From Haloferax sp. Q22 (GTDB lineage Archaea; Halobacteriota; Halobacteria; Halobacteriales; Haloferacaceae): a stretch of DNA of 64,000 bases. The notes beneath the pieces were generated by a model. It was given only the letters and a program-made list of their open reading frames with translations, had not been told where the DNA came from and ran no database searches. The stretch covers positions 1 to 64,000 of the forward strand of contig NZ_LOEP01000007.1 in the NCBI RefSeq assembly GCF_001482285.1, in the 5' to 3' direction. This document shows, one piece after another, positions 43,531 through 52,367 of the stretch. The translations under genes were made by a program, and so were the position numbers. The first letter of the stretch is position 1; every line of letters begins with the position of its first letter.

Positions 43531-44667
43531 ATGTTCGCGGGTGCCGACGAGTACGGAGTCGACCTGACTATCGACGACGCCGACGTGGAGCGACTGCTCG
43601 CCGTCACCCCCGACGACGCCGACGCGCCGGCGGCGCTTTCGTTCTCGCGGAACGTATTCATCCCGCTGACGACCGCCTGCCGGTACACCTGCACCTACTG
43701 TACCTACTACGACGTACCCGGCGAGGCGACGCTCATGTCCCTCGACGAGGTCCGCGAGACGGTCCGCACGGGCGCTGACGCGGGCTGTACGGAGGCGCTG
43801 TTTACCTTCGGCGACGCCCCCGACGAGCGCTACACGGAGATTCACCGCCAGCTCGACGAGTGGGGCTACGACGATATCCTCGATTACCTCGCGGCGGCCT
43901 GCGAGGTCGCGCTCGACGAGGGCCTGCTCCCGCACTCGAACCCCGGCGACCTGACCCGCGAGGAGTTCGCCGACCTCGCGCCCCTGAACGCCAGCATGGG
44001 CGTGATGCTGGAGACGACCGCCGACGTGGCCGCCCACTCGGGCAACCGGCGGAAGACGCCGGGCCAGCGGCTCAACACCATCCGCGCCGCGGGCGAAGTG
44101 GGCGTTCCCTTCACGACGGGCATCCTCGTCGGCATCGGCGAGACGTGGCGCGACCGGGCCGAGAGCCTGCTCGCCATCCGCGCGCTCCACGAGCGCTACG
44201 GCCACGTACAGGAGGTCATTGTCCAGAACGTCGTCCCAAATGAGCGGTCGAACTACGAGCGCCCGTCGCTCGACACGATGCGCCGGGTCGTCGCGATGGC
44301 GCGGGTCGCGCTCCCCGAGGAGGTGTCGGTGCAGGTGCCGCCGAACCTCTCGGCGGCGGCCGACCTCGTTCCCTGCGGCGTCGACGACCTCGGCGGCGTC
44401 TCGCCGGTCACGGACGACTACGTCAACCCCGACTACGAGTGGCCGGCGCTCCGGGAACTCGCCGACATCGCCGACGAGGCAGGCGTCCCGCTCCGCGAGC
44501 GACTGCCGGTCTACGAGCGGTTCCTCCCCGACGGCGCGCGCGGAACCGAGCGGGACCGCGAGTGGCTCCGCGACCCGATTACCGACCGGCTCAGCGCCGA
44601 CGACGTTCACGGGCGACGGTTCCGGAACGTCGCGCGCGGCGACGGTCCGCTGTCGGTTCCGCGGTGA
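43531..44667 (+). CDS. cofG: FO synthase subunit 1 (radical SAM)
   Basis: 378 aa. With CofH makes the deazaflavin FO of coenzyme F420. Radical SAM cluster motif C50-x3-C54-x2-C57 ('CRYTCTYC'). 'SNPGDLTREEFADLAPLNAS' and 'LVGIGETWRDRAESLLAI' are CofG blocks. The ATG at 43531 is supported by the TATA box; a GTG at 43507 is in frame. cofH is on the other strand about 1.3 kb away. Confidence 0.94.
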   Translation: MFAGADEYGVDLTIDDADVERLLAVTPDDADAPAALSFSRNVFIPLTTACRYTCTYCTYYDVPGEATLMSLDEVRETVRTGADAGCTEALFTFGDAPDERYTEIHRQLDEWGYDDILDYLAAACEVALDEGLLPHSNPGDLTREEFADLAPLNASMGVMLETTADVAAHSGNRRKTPGQRLNTIRAAGEVGVPFTTGILVGIGETWRDRAESLLAIRALHERYGHVQEVIVQNVVPNERSNYERPSLDTMRRVVAMARVALPEEVSVQVPPNLSAAADLVPCGVDDLGGVSPVTDDYVNPDYEWPALRELADIADEAGVPLRERLPVYERFLPDGARGTERDREWLRDPITDRLSADDVHGRRFRNVARGDGPLSVPR

Positions 44668-44706
44668 GAGCCGCCCTGCTACCGGTCGGCCGTTCGGTGT
44701 CGCGTT

Positions 44707-45309
44707 CTACCGACGCCGAACGAGAACAGAGTAGAGCGCGACGAGCGCGGCGGTCACCGCGGGCGCGCGCCCCGAGAGCTGCGGCACGCGTTTTCTGACG
44801 AGTGTGTAACCGACGCCGACGGCGAGGCTGGCGAGGAGAACCCCTCGCGGGCCGTCGCCGAGCGTCAGGAGGCCCGGAACCGAGAGCGCCGCGGCGAGCG
44901 CGAGGTCGCCGGGCGAGCCGTCGTAGGCGGCAAGGCGGCGGGGTTCGACCCAGCGGCCGAGACTGCGGACGTAGACGCCCCGGTCGCTCCGCGCCTCCCA
45001 CGGGCGGGCCTCGCTGCTGCCGCCGAGGTAGTCGGCCGCGCAGTGGAGCGCCGCCGCAACGAACCCGGTCGCCGCGGCCGCGGCCAGCGGGTCGCCCGTG
45101 ACGAGCGCGACCGCGCCGAACCCGACCGAACCGACGACGAACGCCTCGACCTGATGGAGCGTCTTGCGGTGGACGCCGACGACCATATCGAGGTCGGGGA
45201 AGACGCCGCCGACGAGCGCCGCCACGACGACGAGAGGCACGGCCGCGGGGGCGACGACCGCGACGGCGGCGGCGAGCGCGAGGCTCATCGCCACGTGTGT
45301 CGGGGCCAT
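44707..45309 (-). CDS. Membrane metal-dependent hydrolase, YdjM-like (copy 1)
   Basis: 200 aa. N-terminal 'MAPTHVAMSLAL', membrane segments about 5-40, 'GGVFPDLDMVVGVHRKTLHQ' with the putative metal residues D and H, 'ALHCAADYLGG' and three further helices. Matches the membrane-bound LexA-binding/metal-hydrolase family (COG1988 type). A paralogue lies 135 bases upstream on the same strand, after cofH. Confidence 0.8.
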   Translation of the reverse strand: MAPTHVAMSLALAAAVAVVAPAAVPLVVVAALVGGVFPDLDMVVGVHRKTLHQVEAFVVGSVGFGAVALVTGDPLAAAAATGFVAAALHCAADYLGGSSEARPWEARSDRGVYVRSLGRWVEPRRLAAYDGSPGDLALAAALSVPGLLTLGDGPRGVLLASLAVGVGYTLVRKRVPQLSGRAPAVTAALVALYSVLVRRR

Positions 45310-45444
45310 CACGGGGCGAACACCTCCAGCACCGGTCGGCGTCGTCGAGTCGTCATCGCTTCGCCTACTCGGCGACCGAGACGTATGAGTTTCGTGGTCG
45401 GAACGAGCGCTCGCGGGCGCGGTCACCACCTCAGATATCGCACC

Positions 45445-45993
45445 TCAGATGCCGAACCACTCGGGCATCCGCTTTCTGAACCCCGTGTAGAACAGCGCGA
45501 TGGCCACGCCGACCGCGACGGCGACCCGGACGCCACCGGAGAAGACGAGGAAGCCGGGGACGGCGAACAGGAGCGTCAGCGCGAGGTCTTCGGGCGCGCC
45601 GTCGTAGCGGACGAGATAGCGGGGCCGGAGCCACCGGCGCGCCGGGTGGACGTACACCGCGCGGTCGGAGGTGCGGTCCCACGGCCGGAGTTCATCGCCC
45701 GCGCCGAGCCAGTCGGACGCGGAGTGAAGCCCCGCCGAGAGGAAGAAAAAGGCGACCCCGACGCTGAGCGCCGACGGCGAGACGACGGCGACAGCGCCGA
45801 AAACGGCGGCCGCGACGCTGTAGTAGACGGGGAAGTGCAGCGTCTTGCGGTGGACGCCGACGAAGAGGTCCACGTCGGGGAAGACGCCGCCGACGAGCGC
45901 GCCGACGGCCGCCGCGGTCGCGAGTTCGGGAGCGACCCAGACCAGCGGCGCGGCGAGGGTCAGCCCCACGGCCGCGTGGGTGGTCGCCATCAT
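45445..45993 (-). CDS. Membrane metal-dependent hydrolase, YdjM-like (copy 2)
   Basis: 182 aa. Paralogue of the next gene: 'MMATTHAAVGLTLAAPL', 'GGVFPDVDLFVGVHRKTLHF', 'GLHSASDWLGAGDELRPW'. The shared 'PD(V/L)D...VGVHRKTLH' segment is likely the active site. Its ATG overlaps the region of the cofH stop (gap one base), so it is translated with cofH. Why an F420 gene is coupled to this family is not known. Confidence 0.82.
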   Translation of the reverse strand: MMATTHAAVGLTLAAPLVWVAPELATAAAVGALVGGVFPDVDLFVGVHRKTLHFPVYYSVAAAVFGAVAVVSPSALSVGVAFFFLSAGLHSASDWLGAGDELRPWDRTSDRAVYVHPARRWLRPRYLVRYDGAPEDLALTLLFAVPGFLVFSGGVRVAVAVGVAIALFYTGFRKRMPEWFGI

Positions 45994-45994
45994 C

Positions 45995-47365
45995 TCAGTC
46001 GTCTGCGGTCGCCGGGTCGCGGCGGCCGTCGAGCAGGGGCGTCCCGTCCGCGCGGGGGCCGAGCATCGGGCCGTGCGGGCCGTCGTCGGGGTCGATGGGC
46101 CGGCGGGTCCGGTAGTCCGTCGAGCGCTCGACCGGCCGGCGACCGATGGCGGTTATCATGTCGACGTAGTCGTCGAACGAGCGGAACTCGCCGAAGCCGC
46201 CGCCGGCGCGCTTCGTTATCTCCTCGGAGAGAATCGTGCCCATGAGGTCGTCCGCGCCGCAGTTGAGGAGCTTCAGCGCCTTCGCGTTCCCGAACTTCAC
46301 CCACGACGACTGGATGTGGTCGACGTTGTCGAGATAGAGTCGCGCGACGGCGACCATCAGTTCGTCCTCGTCGTCGGACGCGCCGCCGGTCACGAGGCCG
46401 CGGTCGTACAGCGGCGTGTTCTGGTGGATGAACGACAGCGGGACGAACTCGGTGATGCCGCCGTAACGTTCCTGGAGGTCCCGAATCACGTCGAGGTGGA
46501 GCACGCGGTGTTTCTCGGTCTCGACGTGGCCGTACATGATGGTCGCCGTCACGTCGAGGCCGGCTTCCATCGCGCCCTCCATCCCGGCGACCCACTCGTC
46601 GGTGCCGATTTTGCCGGGGCAGATGACCTCGCGCACCTCGGGGACGAGAATCTCCGCGGCGGTGCCGGGCGCGCTGTCGAGACCCGCGTCGGCGAGGCGG
46701 CGGTAGACCTCCTCGTAGCTCCAGTCGGTGCCGCGCTTGGCGTGGTAGGCCTCCTCGGGCGTCATCGAGTGGACGTGCGCGCCGTCGACCGACATCGCCG
46801 AGAGCTGTTCGGCGTAGCTCGCGGGGTCGATGTCGTACGCCTCGGGCGGCTTGTAGTTCACCTCGGCGGCGGGATTGTCGTAAGATTCGAGAATCTCGCG
46901 GTGTTCCTCGTCGAGCACGAGAGCGGGGTGGAGGCCGGAGACGGACGTGACCTCGTAGATGCCCATCTCGACCGCGTCGGCGACGATGTCGCGGGACTCG
47001 GCGGGCGTCTTCGTGAAGCCGCCGTGATCGGCGTCCGAATCGGTCTCGAACAGGTGGGCGGTGTTCTTGAAGTTGCAGAACAGACAGCCGGTGTTGCAGG
47101 CCGTCGTCACGTTGTTGTTGAGGTTGGCGACGAACGTCACGTCGTCGCCGACCATCTCGGCGCGCCGCCGGTCGGCGGCTTCGAGCACGAGTTCCTTGCG
47201 TTCGGGGTCGATTCCCTCGCGGTCGGTGCCCGTCGTGATGAGTTCGACGCCGTCGTCGACCGTGAGGCGCTCGCCCGCTCGCGCCTTCGCCAAGGCGTTC
47301 TCGAACGACTGGTCTGTCTCCGGGACGTGGTCGAACCCGAAGTCGTCGTGGGCGGCACCGGTCAT
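45995..47365 (-). CDS. cofH: FO synthase subunit 2 (radical SAM)
   Basis: 456 aa. Radical SAM partner of CofG. Cluster motif C90-x3-C94-x2-C97 ('CNTGCLFC'). 'ASYAEQLSAMSVDGAHVHSM', 'GTDWSYEEVYRRLADAGLDS' and 'TATIMYGHVETEKHRVLHLD' are CofH blocks. The C-terminal 60 residues are a halophilic extension. First gene of a three-gene operon with two YdjM-like genes. Confidence 0.94.
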   Translation of the reverse strand: MTGAAHDDFGFDHVPETDQSFENALAKARAGERLTVDDGVELITTGTDREGIDPERKELVLEAADRRRAEMVGDDVTFVANLNNNVTTACNTGCLFCNFKNTAHLFETDSDADHGGFTKTPAESRDIVADAVEMGIYEVTSVSGLHPALVLDEEHREILESYDNPAAEVNYKPPEAYDIDPASYAEQLSAMSVDGAHVHSMTPEEAYHAKRGTDWSYEEVYRRLADAGLDSAPGTAAEILVPEVREVICPGKIGTDEWVAGMEGAMEAGLDVTATIMYGHVETEKHRVLHLDVIRDLQERYGGITEFVPLSFIHQNTPLYDRGLVTGGASDDEDELMVAVARLYLDNVDHIQSSWVKFGNAKALKLLNCGADDLMGTILSEEITKRAGGGFGEFRSFDDYVDMITAIGRRPVERSTDYRTRRPIDPDDGPHGPMLGPRADGTPLLDGRRDPATADD

Positions 47366-47474
47366 GCTCGTTTGAAACGCGCCACGGTCCTAAAAACGGG
47401 GCGGTACCGGAACACCGACCGCGGGACGCCGCGGCGGAGAAAGCGTTAGGACGCCCCGTCGTGTTGTGTCGGGC

Positions 47475-47891
47475 ATGGAACACTCCCCGTCTTCGGAGAC
47501 CGAATCCTCCCACGGCGACGACCGCGAGAGCCTGCTGTTTTCGGCGCTCGTCGGCGCGGTCGCCAGCGTTGTCCTCTCGCCGCTCCCGGGGTCAACCGTC
47601 CTCGGCGGCGCGGTCGCCGGCTACCTAACCGGGAGCGACCGCGAACTCGGCGTGAAGTCCGGTGCGGTCTCCGGACTGTTCGTCAGCCTCGTCGGCGTCG
47701 TTCTCGGTATCGTCGTCTTCGGCTTCTTCAGCATCTTCGCCATCGGCGTCGGCCCGCGCGGGTTCGGTCTCGGCATCCTCGGCATCGCCATCGTCGCGCT
47801 GTTCGGCCTCGCCTTGCTCCTCGTCTACACCGTCGGCCTCGGCGCGCTCGGCGGCTACCTCGGCGCGTACCTCCACGAGGAGTTCGCCTGA
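47475..47891 (+). CDS. DUF5518-like membrane protein
   Basis: 138 aa. Acidic, hydrophilic first 22 residues, then Gly-rich membrane segments about 25-50 ('SALVGAVASVVLSPLPG'), 63-90 and 95-128 ('GFGLGILGIAIVALFGLALL'). Resembles haloarchaeal DUF5518 proteins; function unknown. A GTG nine bases upstream is an alternative start. Confidence 0.75.
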   Translation: MEHSPSSETESSHGDDRESLLFSALVGAVASVVLSPLPGSTVLGGAVAGYLTGSDRELGVKSGAVSGLFVSLVGVVLGIVVFGFFSIFAIGVGPRGFGLGILGIAIVALFGLALLLVYTVGLGALGGYLGAYLHEEFA

Positions 47892-47945
47892 GCGCGCCCC
47901 ACGCGGACCCGCTTACTCTCTTGCCGACCCGTCTCGCCCCGGTGC

Positions 47946-49970
47946 TCAGGACTCGGTTTCGACGCCGGTGAACTCGAAACGAGCGCCGCCGGCGTCGCTC
48001 TCTCCGACCGAGACCGTCCAGCCGTGGGCGTCGGCGACGTTCGAGATGATGGTCAGTCCGAAGCCGATGCCGGCGGTGCCGGTCGAAAAGCCGCTGTCGA
48101 AGATACGCGAGCGGAGTTCGGGCGGAACGCCCGCGCCGTCGTCTTCGACGTAGAAACCGTCGTCGAGCGCGCCGACGGTGACGGTGACGCGGTCCTGCCC
48201 GCTGTCGTCGGACCCCGAGTCACACGGTGAGCCGTGCTCGACGGCGTCACCGGACACAGTCCGGTTGCCTGTGGAACCGTGTTCTACAGAGTTCCGCATC
48301 AGGTTCTCGAACAGTTGGTGGAGCCGGCCCGCGTCGGCGGCCACGGTCCGGTCGGACGCGACGACGAGCGTCGCGTCCCCTGTTTCGACGTTCTCCCAGC
48401 ACCGCTCTGCGGTTTCGGCGAGGGAGACTGGCGTCGTGGCGAACGCGTCGGTTCCCTGCCGCGCGAGGACGAGCAGTTCCTCGGTCAGTGCGTTCATCCG
48501 GTCGTGCGCCCGCGCCACCGCCGCGAGGTGGTCGTTGTCGACCGCTTCCCGGGCGAGGTCGAGGTGTCCCGTGGCGACCGAAAGCGGGTTGCGGAGGTCG
48601 TGGGAGACGACGCTCGTGAACTCGTCGAGCCGACGGTTCTGGGCTTCGACCTCGCGTTCGACGTCTCGGCGCGCCGTGATGTCCGTGTAGACCGCGTATA
48701 TGGTGTTCTCGCCGACCGGGACCGACCGGAGGAGGAAGTCCTTCTCGCCGTCGGCGGTTCGCCTGCGCACCTCCGTCTGGACGAAATCGCCGGCGCGGAC
48801 CATCTCCGTGAGCTTTGCGGCCTCGTCGAGACGGTCGTCCGGCGCGACCACGTCGTCGATGGCGCGGCCGACGACCTCGGATTCGTCGTAGCCGAACGTG
48901 GCCTCGAACGCCGGGTTGACCGCGCGGATGACGGACTCGCCGTCGACGAACTCCGAGTCGATGATGCAGTCGGCGCTGTTCTCGAACAGGGCGGCGTACT
49001 GGTCGCGTTCGACCCGAAGCCGGCGCTCGAAGCTGAGCCGCTGGAGCGCCGCGTTCGTGTGGGCGACGAGCAGTTCTGCGAGTTCGAGGTCGATTTCGTC
49101 GAACGCGCCGGTCTGCTCGGAGACCGCCTGAAACACGCCGAACGAGCCGATGGCGACGCTGAGCCCGGAGCGGTAGTCGCCGAACTCGGGGCGGCCGAAC
49201 GCGTGGAGTTCCATGTCGACCGCGCGGTGGGACTCGCCGGTGCGGAACGTCTCGCCCATCGCGCCCGCGTCCTTCGGGACCGGTCGGAGTTCGCGGTCGG
49301 TCGGCGTCGACGACTGCGCCCGGGGGACGAACCGGTCCGCCTCGGCCTCGAAGGCGAAACAGATGTCGAGGTTCAGGATTCGCTCCGCCGCCTCGACGGT
49401 CTCCTCGTAGATATCGTCGGCGTCGGAGGCCGACGCGAGCCGCATGGCGACGCCGTGGAGCGACGTTATCTTCCGCTCGGTGCGCTGGATTCGGCGTTCG
49501 AGCCGGGAGACGATGTCGCGTTCGGTGCGCTGGGCCTGCGAGCTACGGTAGCGGGCGACCGCCGCTCGGACGCGGTCGGCGAGGCGGTCATAGGAGATGG
49601 AGTCGACGTCATCAGAAACGCGGTGGACGGTCGGGTCGGCGGCGAACGGGTCGGTGCCGCCACCCTCGTCGCCGTCATCCGACTGGCCGGGACCGAGGAG
49701 GACAACCGGGACGTCGGGATGGCGGTCGCGGACGAGCGCGACGACGTCGGCGGCGGTGTGTTCGCCGAACTGCCGGGGGACCAAGAGGCAGTCGACCGTC
49801 CGGTCGTCGATGCGGGCGAGCGCGGCACCGAGGTCGAATTCGACGGTGACGGACACGTCGTGGCGGTCGAGCGCGGCCGCGACGGCGTCCGCCCGTGTGC
49901 GGTCGGGTGCGACGAAGAGAACGGACGGTGCCGTCCCCGCCGAGGCCCCCGGCGAGGGAGACCGAGTCAT
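47946..49970 (-). CDS. Multidomain sensor histidine kinase
   Basis: 674 aa, soluble. Receiver-like N-domain about 15-110 ('VLFVAPDRTRADAVAAAL', 'LVPRQFGEHTAADVVALVRD', Asp position not canonical). Helical linker, then a GAF domain about 165-305, a PAS domain about 325-440 ('FENSADCIIDSEFVDGES'), HisKA with 'FTSVVSHDLRNPLSVATGHL', and HATPase_c with 'ENLMRNSVEHG' and 'GIGFGLTIISNV'. The receiver may be a degenerate input. Start at 49970 is taken; a longer frame adds Cys-rich residues. No response regulator nearby. Confidence 0.9.
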   Translation of the reverse strand: MTRSPSPGASAGTAPSVLFVAPDRTRADAVAAALDRHDVSVTVEFDLGAALARIDDRTVDCLLVPRQFGEHTAADVVALVRDRHPDVPVVLLGPGQSDDGDEGGGTDPFAADPTVHRVSDDVDSISYDRLADRVRAAVARYRSSQAQRTERDIVSRLERRIQRTERKITSLHGVAMRLASASDADDIYEETVEAAERILNLDICFAFEAEADRFVPRAQSSTPTDRELRPVPKDAGAMGETFRTGESHRAVDMELHAFGRPEFGDYRSGLSVAIGSFGVFQAVSEQTGAFDEIDLELAELLVAHTNAALQRLSFERRLRVERDQYAALFENSADCIIDSEFVDGESVIRAVNPAFEATFGYDESEVVGRAIDDVVAPDDRLDEAAKLTEMVRAGDFVQTEVRRRTADGEKDFLLRSVPVGENTIYAVYTDITARRDVEREVEAQNRRLDEFTSVVSHDLRNPLSVATGHLDLAREAVDNDHLAAVARAHDRMNALTEELLVLARQGTDAFATTPVSLAETAERCWENVETGDATLVVASDRTVAADAGRLHQLFENLMRNSVEHGSTGNRTVSGDAVEHGSPCDSGSDDSGQDRVTVTVGALDDGFYVEDDGAGVPPELRSRIFDSGFSTGTAGIGFGLTIISNVADAHGWTVSVGESDAGGARFEFTGVETES

Positions 49971-50077
49971 GCACCGACATGACGGGGAGAGAGCATCAAT
50001 TGATTGGTGAGTGTAACCGGGCGCTCGTGCACTCGGCCACCACCTATTTGCCGCGGGCAACGTGAACTAGTGGCCCG

Positions 50078-50326
50078 ATGTCCGACGACACCGAAGCGGA
50101 CGTGACCGACCGCGAACCGAGCGTCGAAGACGACGACGGCCACGGCGTCACGGTCGACGGCGGCGGCGACGCCGGCGCGTCGTCGCCAGAGGAGTCCGAG
50201 GAGGTCGACGCCGAGCGACCGGACGATGCCGAGGAACCGGACGCCGAAGACGAGATGAGAGAACAGGAAGCAGCCGAGACGGAGAACGTCGACAACCACC
50301 GCGACGACGAGCCGTTCGACTCCTGA
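50078..50326 (+). CDS. Small highly acidic disordered protein
   Basis: 82 aa, about half Asp/Glu, no hydrophobic segments ('MSDDTEADVTDREPSVEDD'). Codon use is coding-like. CACCTATTTGCC upstream near 50040-50051 is TATA-like at about 27-30 bases. Divergent from the kinase. Not recognisable; such acidic proteins are common in haloarchaea. Confidence 0.6.
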   Translation: MSDDTEADVTDREPSVEDDDGHGVTVDGGGDAGASSPEESEEVDAERPDDAEEPDAEDEMREQEAAETENVDNHRDDEPFDS

Positions 50327-50348
50327 CGGGGCGGCAACGCGGTCACGC

Positions 50349-51116
50349 TCAGACTCGTCTGACTCGTTTTTCGACTTCGGGGAGGAACGCCGCGAGGTCC
50401 CCGCGGACGACCCGGTCGGCGCGGTCGTCGTACTGCGTCGCGTCGAAGTTGACGACGACTAGCGAGCCGCCCTCGGCGGCCCGGCCGGCGAGGCCAGCCG
50501 CGGGGTGGACCGTCAGCGACGACCCGAGCGACAGGAACACGTCGGCGTCGCCGGCGAGGCGGTTGGCCTCGCTGTAGGCGACGCGGGGGAGGCGCTCGCC
50601 GAACAGGACGACGCCGGGCTTGAGCAGGCCGCCGCAGTCGTCGCACGTCGGCGGCGCGTCGCCGGCGCGGACCGTCTCGAACGCGGGGCCGGCGTCGGTT
50701 CGCGCGCCGCAGTCCTCGCAGACGACCTCCGCGGCGTTGCCGTGGAGTTCGACGACGCGGTCCGAACCGGCCTCGCGGTGGAGGCCGTCGGTGTTCTGCG
50801 TCACGACTGCGTCGAGGACGCCGCGCGATTCGAGGGCTGAAAGCGCGTCGTGACCGGGGTTCGGCTCGACGCCGTCGGGAAACATGCGCTCTTGGAGGCG
50901 GACGCGGTCGCGCCAGAAGCCCGCGGGGTCGTTGACGAAGCGGTCGCGGTGGAACGACGCTGGGTCGAACTCGGTCTCCCAGATGCCGTCGTCGCCGCGG
51001 AAGTCGGGGATGCCCGAGGCCGTGCTCATCCCCGCGCCGGTGAAGGCGACGGCCGTGTCGGCCTCGCGGAGTCGCCGGGCGACCCACGCGGCGTCTGATT
51101 CGAGGGCAGCGTCCAT
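50349..51116 (-). CDS. sir2: NAD-dependent protein deacylase, Sir2 family
   Basis: 255 aa. NAD motif 'GAGMSTASGIPDFRG' (27-41), 'TQNTDGLHREAGS', catalytic His in 'VVELHGN', and a four-Cys zinc ribbon ('CEDCG', 'CDDCGG'). Cytoplasmic deacetylase or deacylase of lysines. The ATG at 51116 begins the family; the longer frame is unlike it. Divergent from purC. Confidence 0.92.
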   Translation of the reverse strand: MDAALESDAAWVARRLREADTAVAFTGAGMSTASGIPDFRGDDGIWETEFDPASFHRDRFVNDPAGFWRDRVRLQERMFPDGVEPNPGHDALSALESRGVLDAVVTQNTDGLHREAGSDRVVELHGNAAEVVCEDCGARTDAGPAFETVRAGDAPPTCDDCGGLLKPGVVLFGERLPRVAYSEANRLAGDADVFLSLGSSLTVHPAAGLAGRAAEGGSLVVVNFDATQYDDRADRVVRGDLAAFLPEVEKRVRRV

Positions 51117-51254
51117 AGCCGAACGGAGGGCACAGCCGCGAAAAAGCGATACGATTCGTTCGGTGCGCTCGTTCGTGCATAGATTCGTCTCGTCTCCGAC
51201 CGAGATACGCACGGAAGTGGAAGCTTCTTAGTGGGATGAGTCCAGAGGACGACC

Positions 51255-52274
51255 ATGACCAGCGTGAAGGACTTCCGCGTCGAGGAGGAGCCGACGGCGA
51301 CCGACCTCGGGCGGGGCCGCTTCGTCTTTTCGGACCGCTACTCGGTGTTCGACTGGGGCGAGATGCCCGACCACGTCCCGAACAAGGGCGCGAGTCTCTG
51401 TCTCATGGGCGCGTACAACTTCGAACTGCTCGACGTGAACCACGTCCCGACTCACTACCTCGGCGTCGTCGAGGACGGCGAAGTCAAGGAACTCGGCGAG
51501 TGCGAGTCGCCGCCGACGGAGATGGCCATCGAACTCACGCAGGTGCCCGACCTCCCCCACGAGGACGGCGCGTACGACTACGACGCCTACCACGAGGCCG
51601 CCGGCGACAACTACCTCATCCCGCTGGAAATCGTCTTCCGCAACACCGTCCCCGTGGGGTCGAGCCTCCGGCGTCGCGGCGAGCCCGCCGACTACGGCCT
51701 CGACGCCGACGAGTGGCCCGACGAGGCCGTCTCCCTTCCCGAGCCGGTCGTGGAGTTCTCCACGAAGTACGAAGAACAGGACCGCTATCTCTCCCGCGAG
51801 GAGGCCGACGACATCGCCGGAAAGGTCGACCTCGACCGCCTCGAAGAGCTCGCGCTCGCCGTGAATCACGTGCTGACCGAGCGCGCCGAGACGGCCGGCT
51901 TCGACCACGAGGACGGCAAAATCGAGTGTCTCTACCACGACGGCACCGTCAAGGTCGGCGACGTGGTCGGCACCTTCGACGAGAACCGGTTTTCCTACGG
52001 CGGCCAGCAGGTCTCGAAAGAGGTCGTCCGCCAGTACTACAAGCGCGTCCAGCCCGAGTGGGTCGAGGCCGTGAAAGACGCGAAGGCCGAGGCCATCGAG
52101 ACGGGCGAGCCGAACTGGCGCGAGAACTGCGCGGTCGAGCCCGACCACTTGCCCGCCGACATCGTCGAGGCGCTGTCGGACCTCTACTGCGCCGGCACCA
52201 ACGCCTACGTCGACCACGACTGGTTCGACGCGCCGGCCATCGAAGACGCCGTGGCTCGCGTTCGGGACTTATAA
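51255..52274 (+). CDS. purC: SAICAR synthetase
   Basis: 339 aa. Purine synthesis: joins Asp to CAIR. '[19 protein letters not shown]' and '[15 protein letters not shown]' are PurC blocks; '[15 protein letters not shown]' and '[22 protein letters not shown]' also fit. The haloarchaeal form is longer than bacterial PurC (about 240 aa). Ends in 'VRDL'. Followed by a T-rich terminator. Confidence 0.9.
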   Translation: MTSVKDFRVEEEPTATDLGRGRFVFSDRYSVFDWGEMPDHVPNKGASLCLMGAYNFELLDVNHVPTHYLGVVEDGEVKELGECESPPTEMAIELTQVPDLPHEDGAYDYDAYHEAAGDNYLIPLEIVFRNTVPVGSSLRRRGEPADYGLDADEWPDEAVSLPEPVVEFSTKYEEQDRYLSREEADDIAGKVDLDRLEELALAVNHVLTERAETAGFDHEDGKIECLYHDGTVKVGDVVGTFDENRFSYGGQQVSKEVVRQYYKRVQPEWVEAVKDAKAEAIETGEPNWRENCAVEPDHLPADIVEALSDLYCAGTNAYVDHDWFDAPAIEDAVARVRDL

Positions 52275-52277
52275 CCG

Positions 52278-52296
52278 GCCGAACGGCGGCTTTTTT
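52278..52296 (+). terminator. GCCG-AA-CGGC stem with T6 run after purC
   Basis: A short GC stem followed by TTTTTT at 52291-52296, four bases after the purC stop. T-runs terminate archaeal transcription. A second TATTTTTG lies at about 52310-52317. Confidence 0.55.
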
Positions 52297-52367
52297 CGCA
52301 TTAACGGACTATTTTTGTCGAGTGTTAGCAAGTAACAAAGCAAGCGGCCAGTGTCCGTCTAGTAGGC

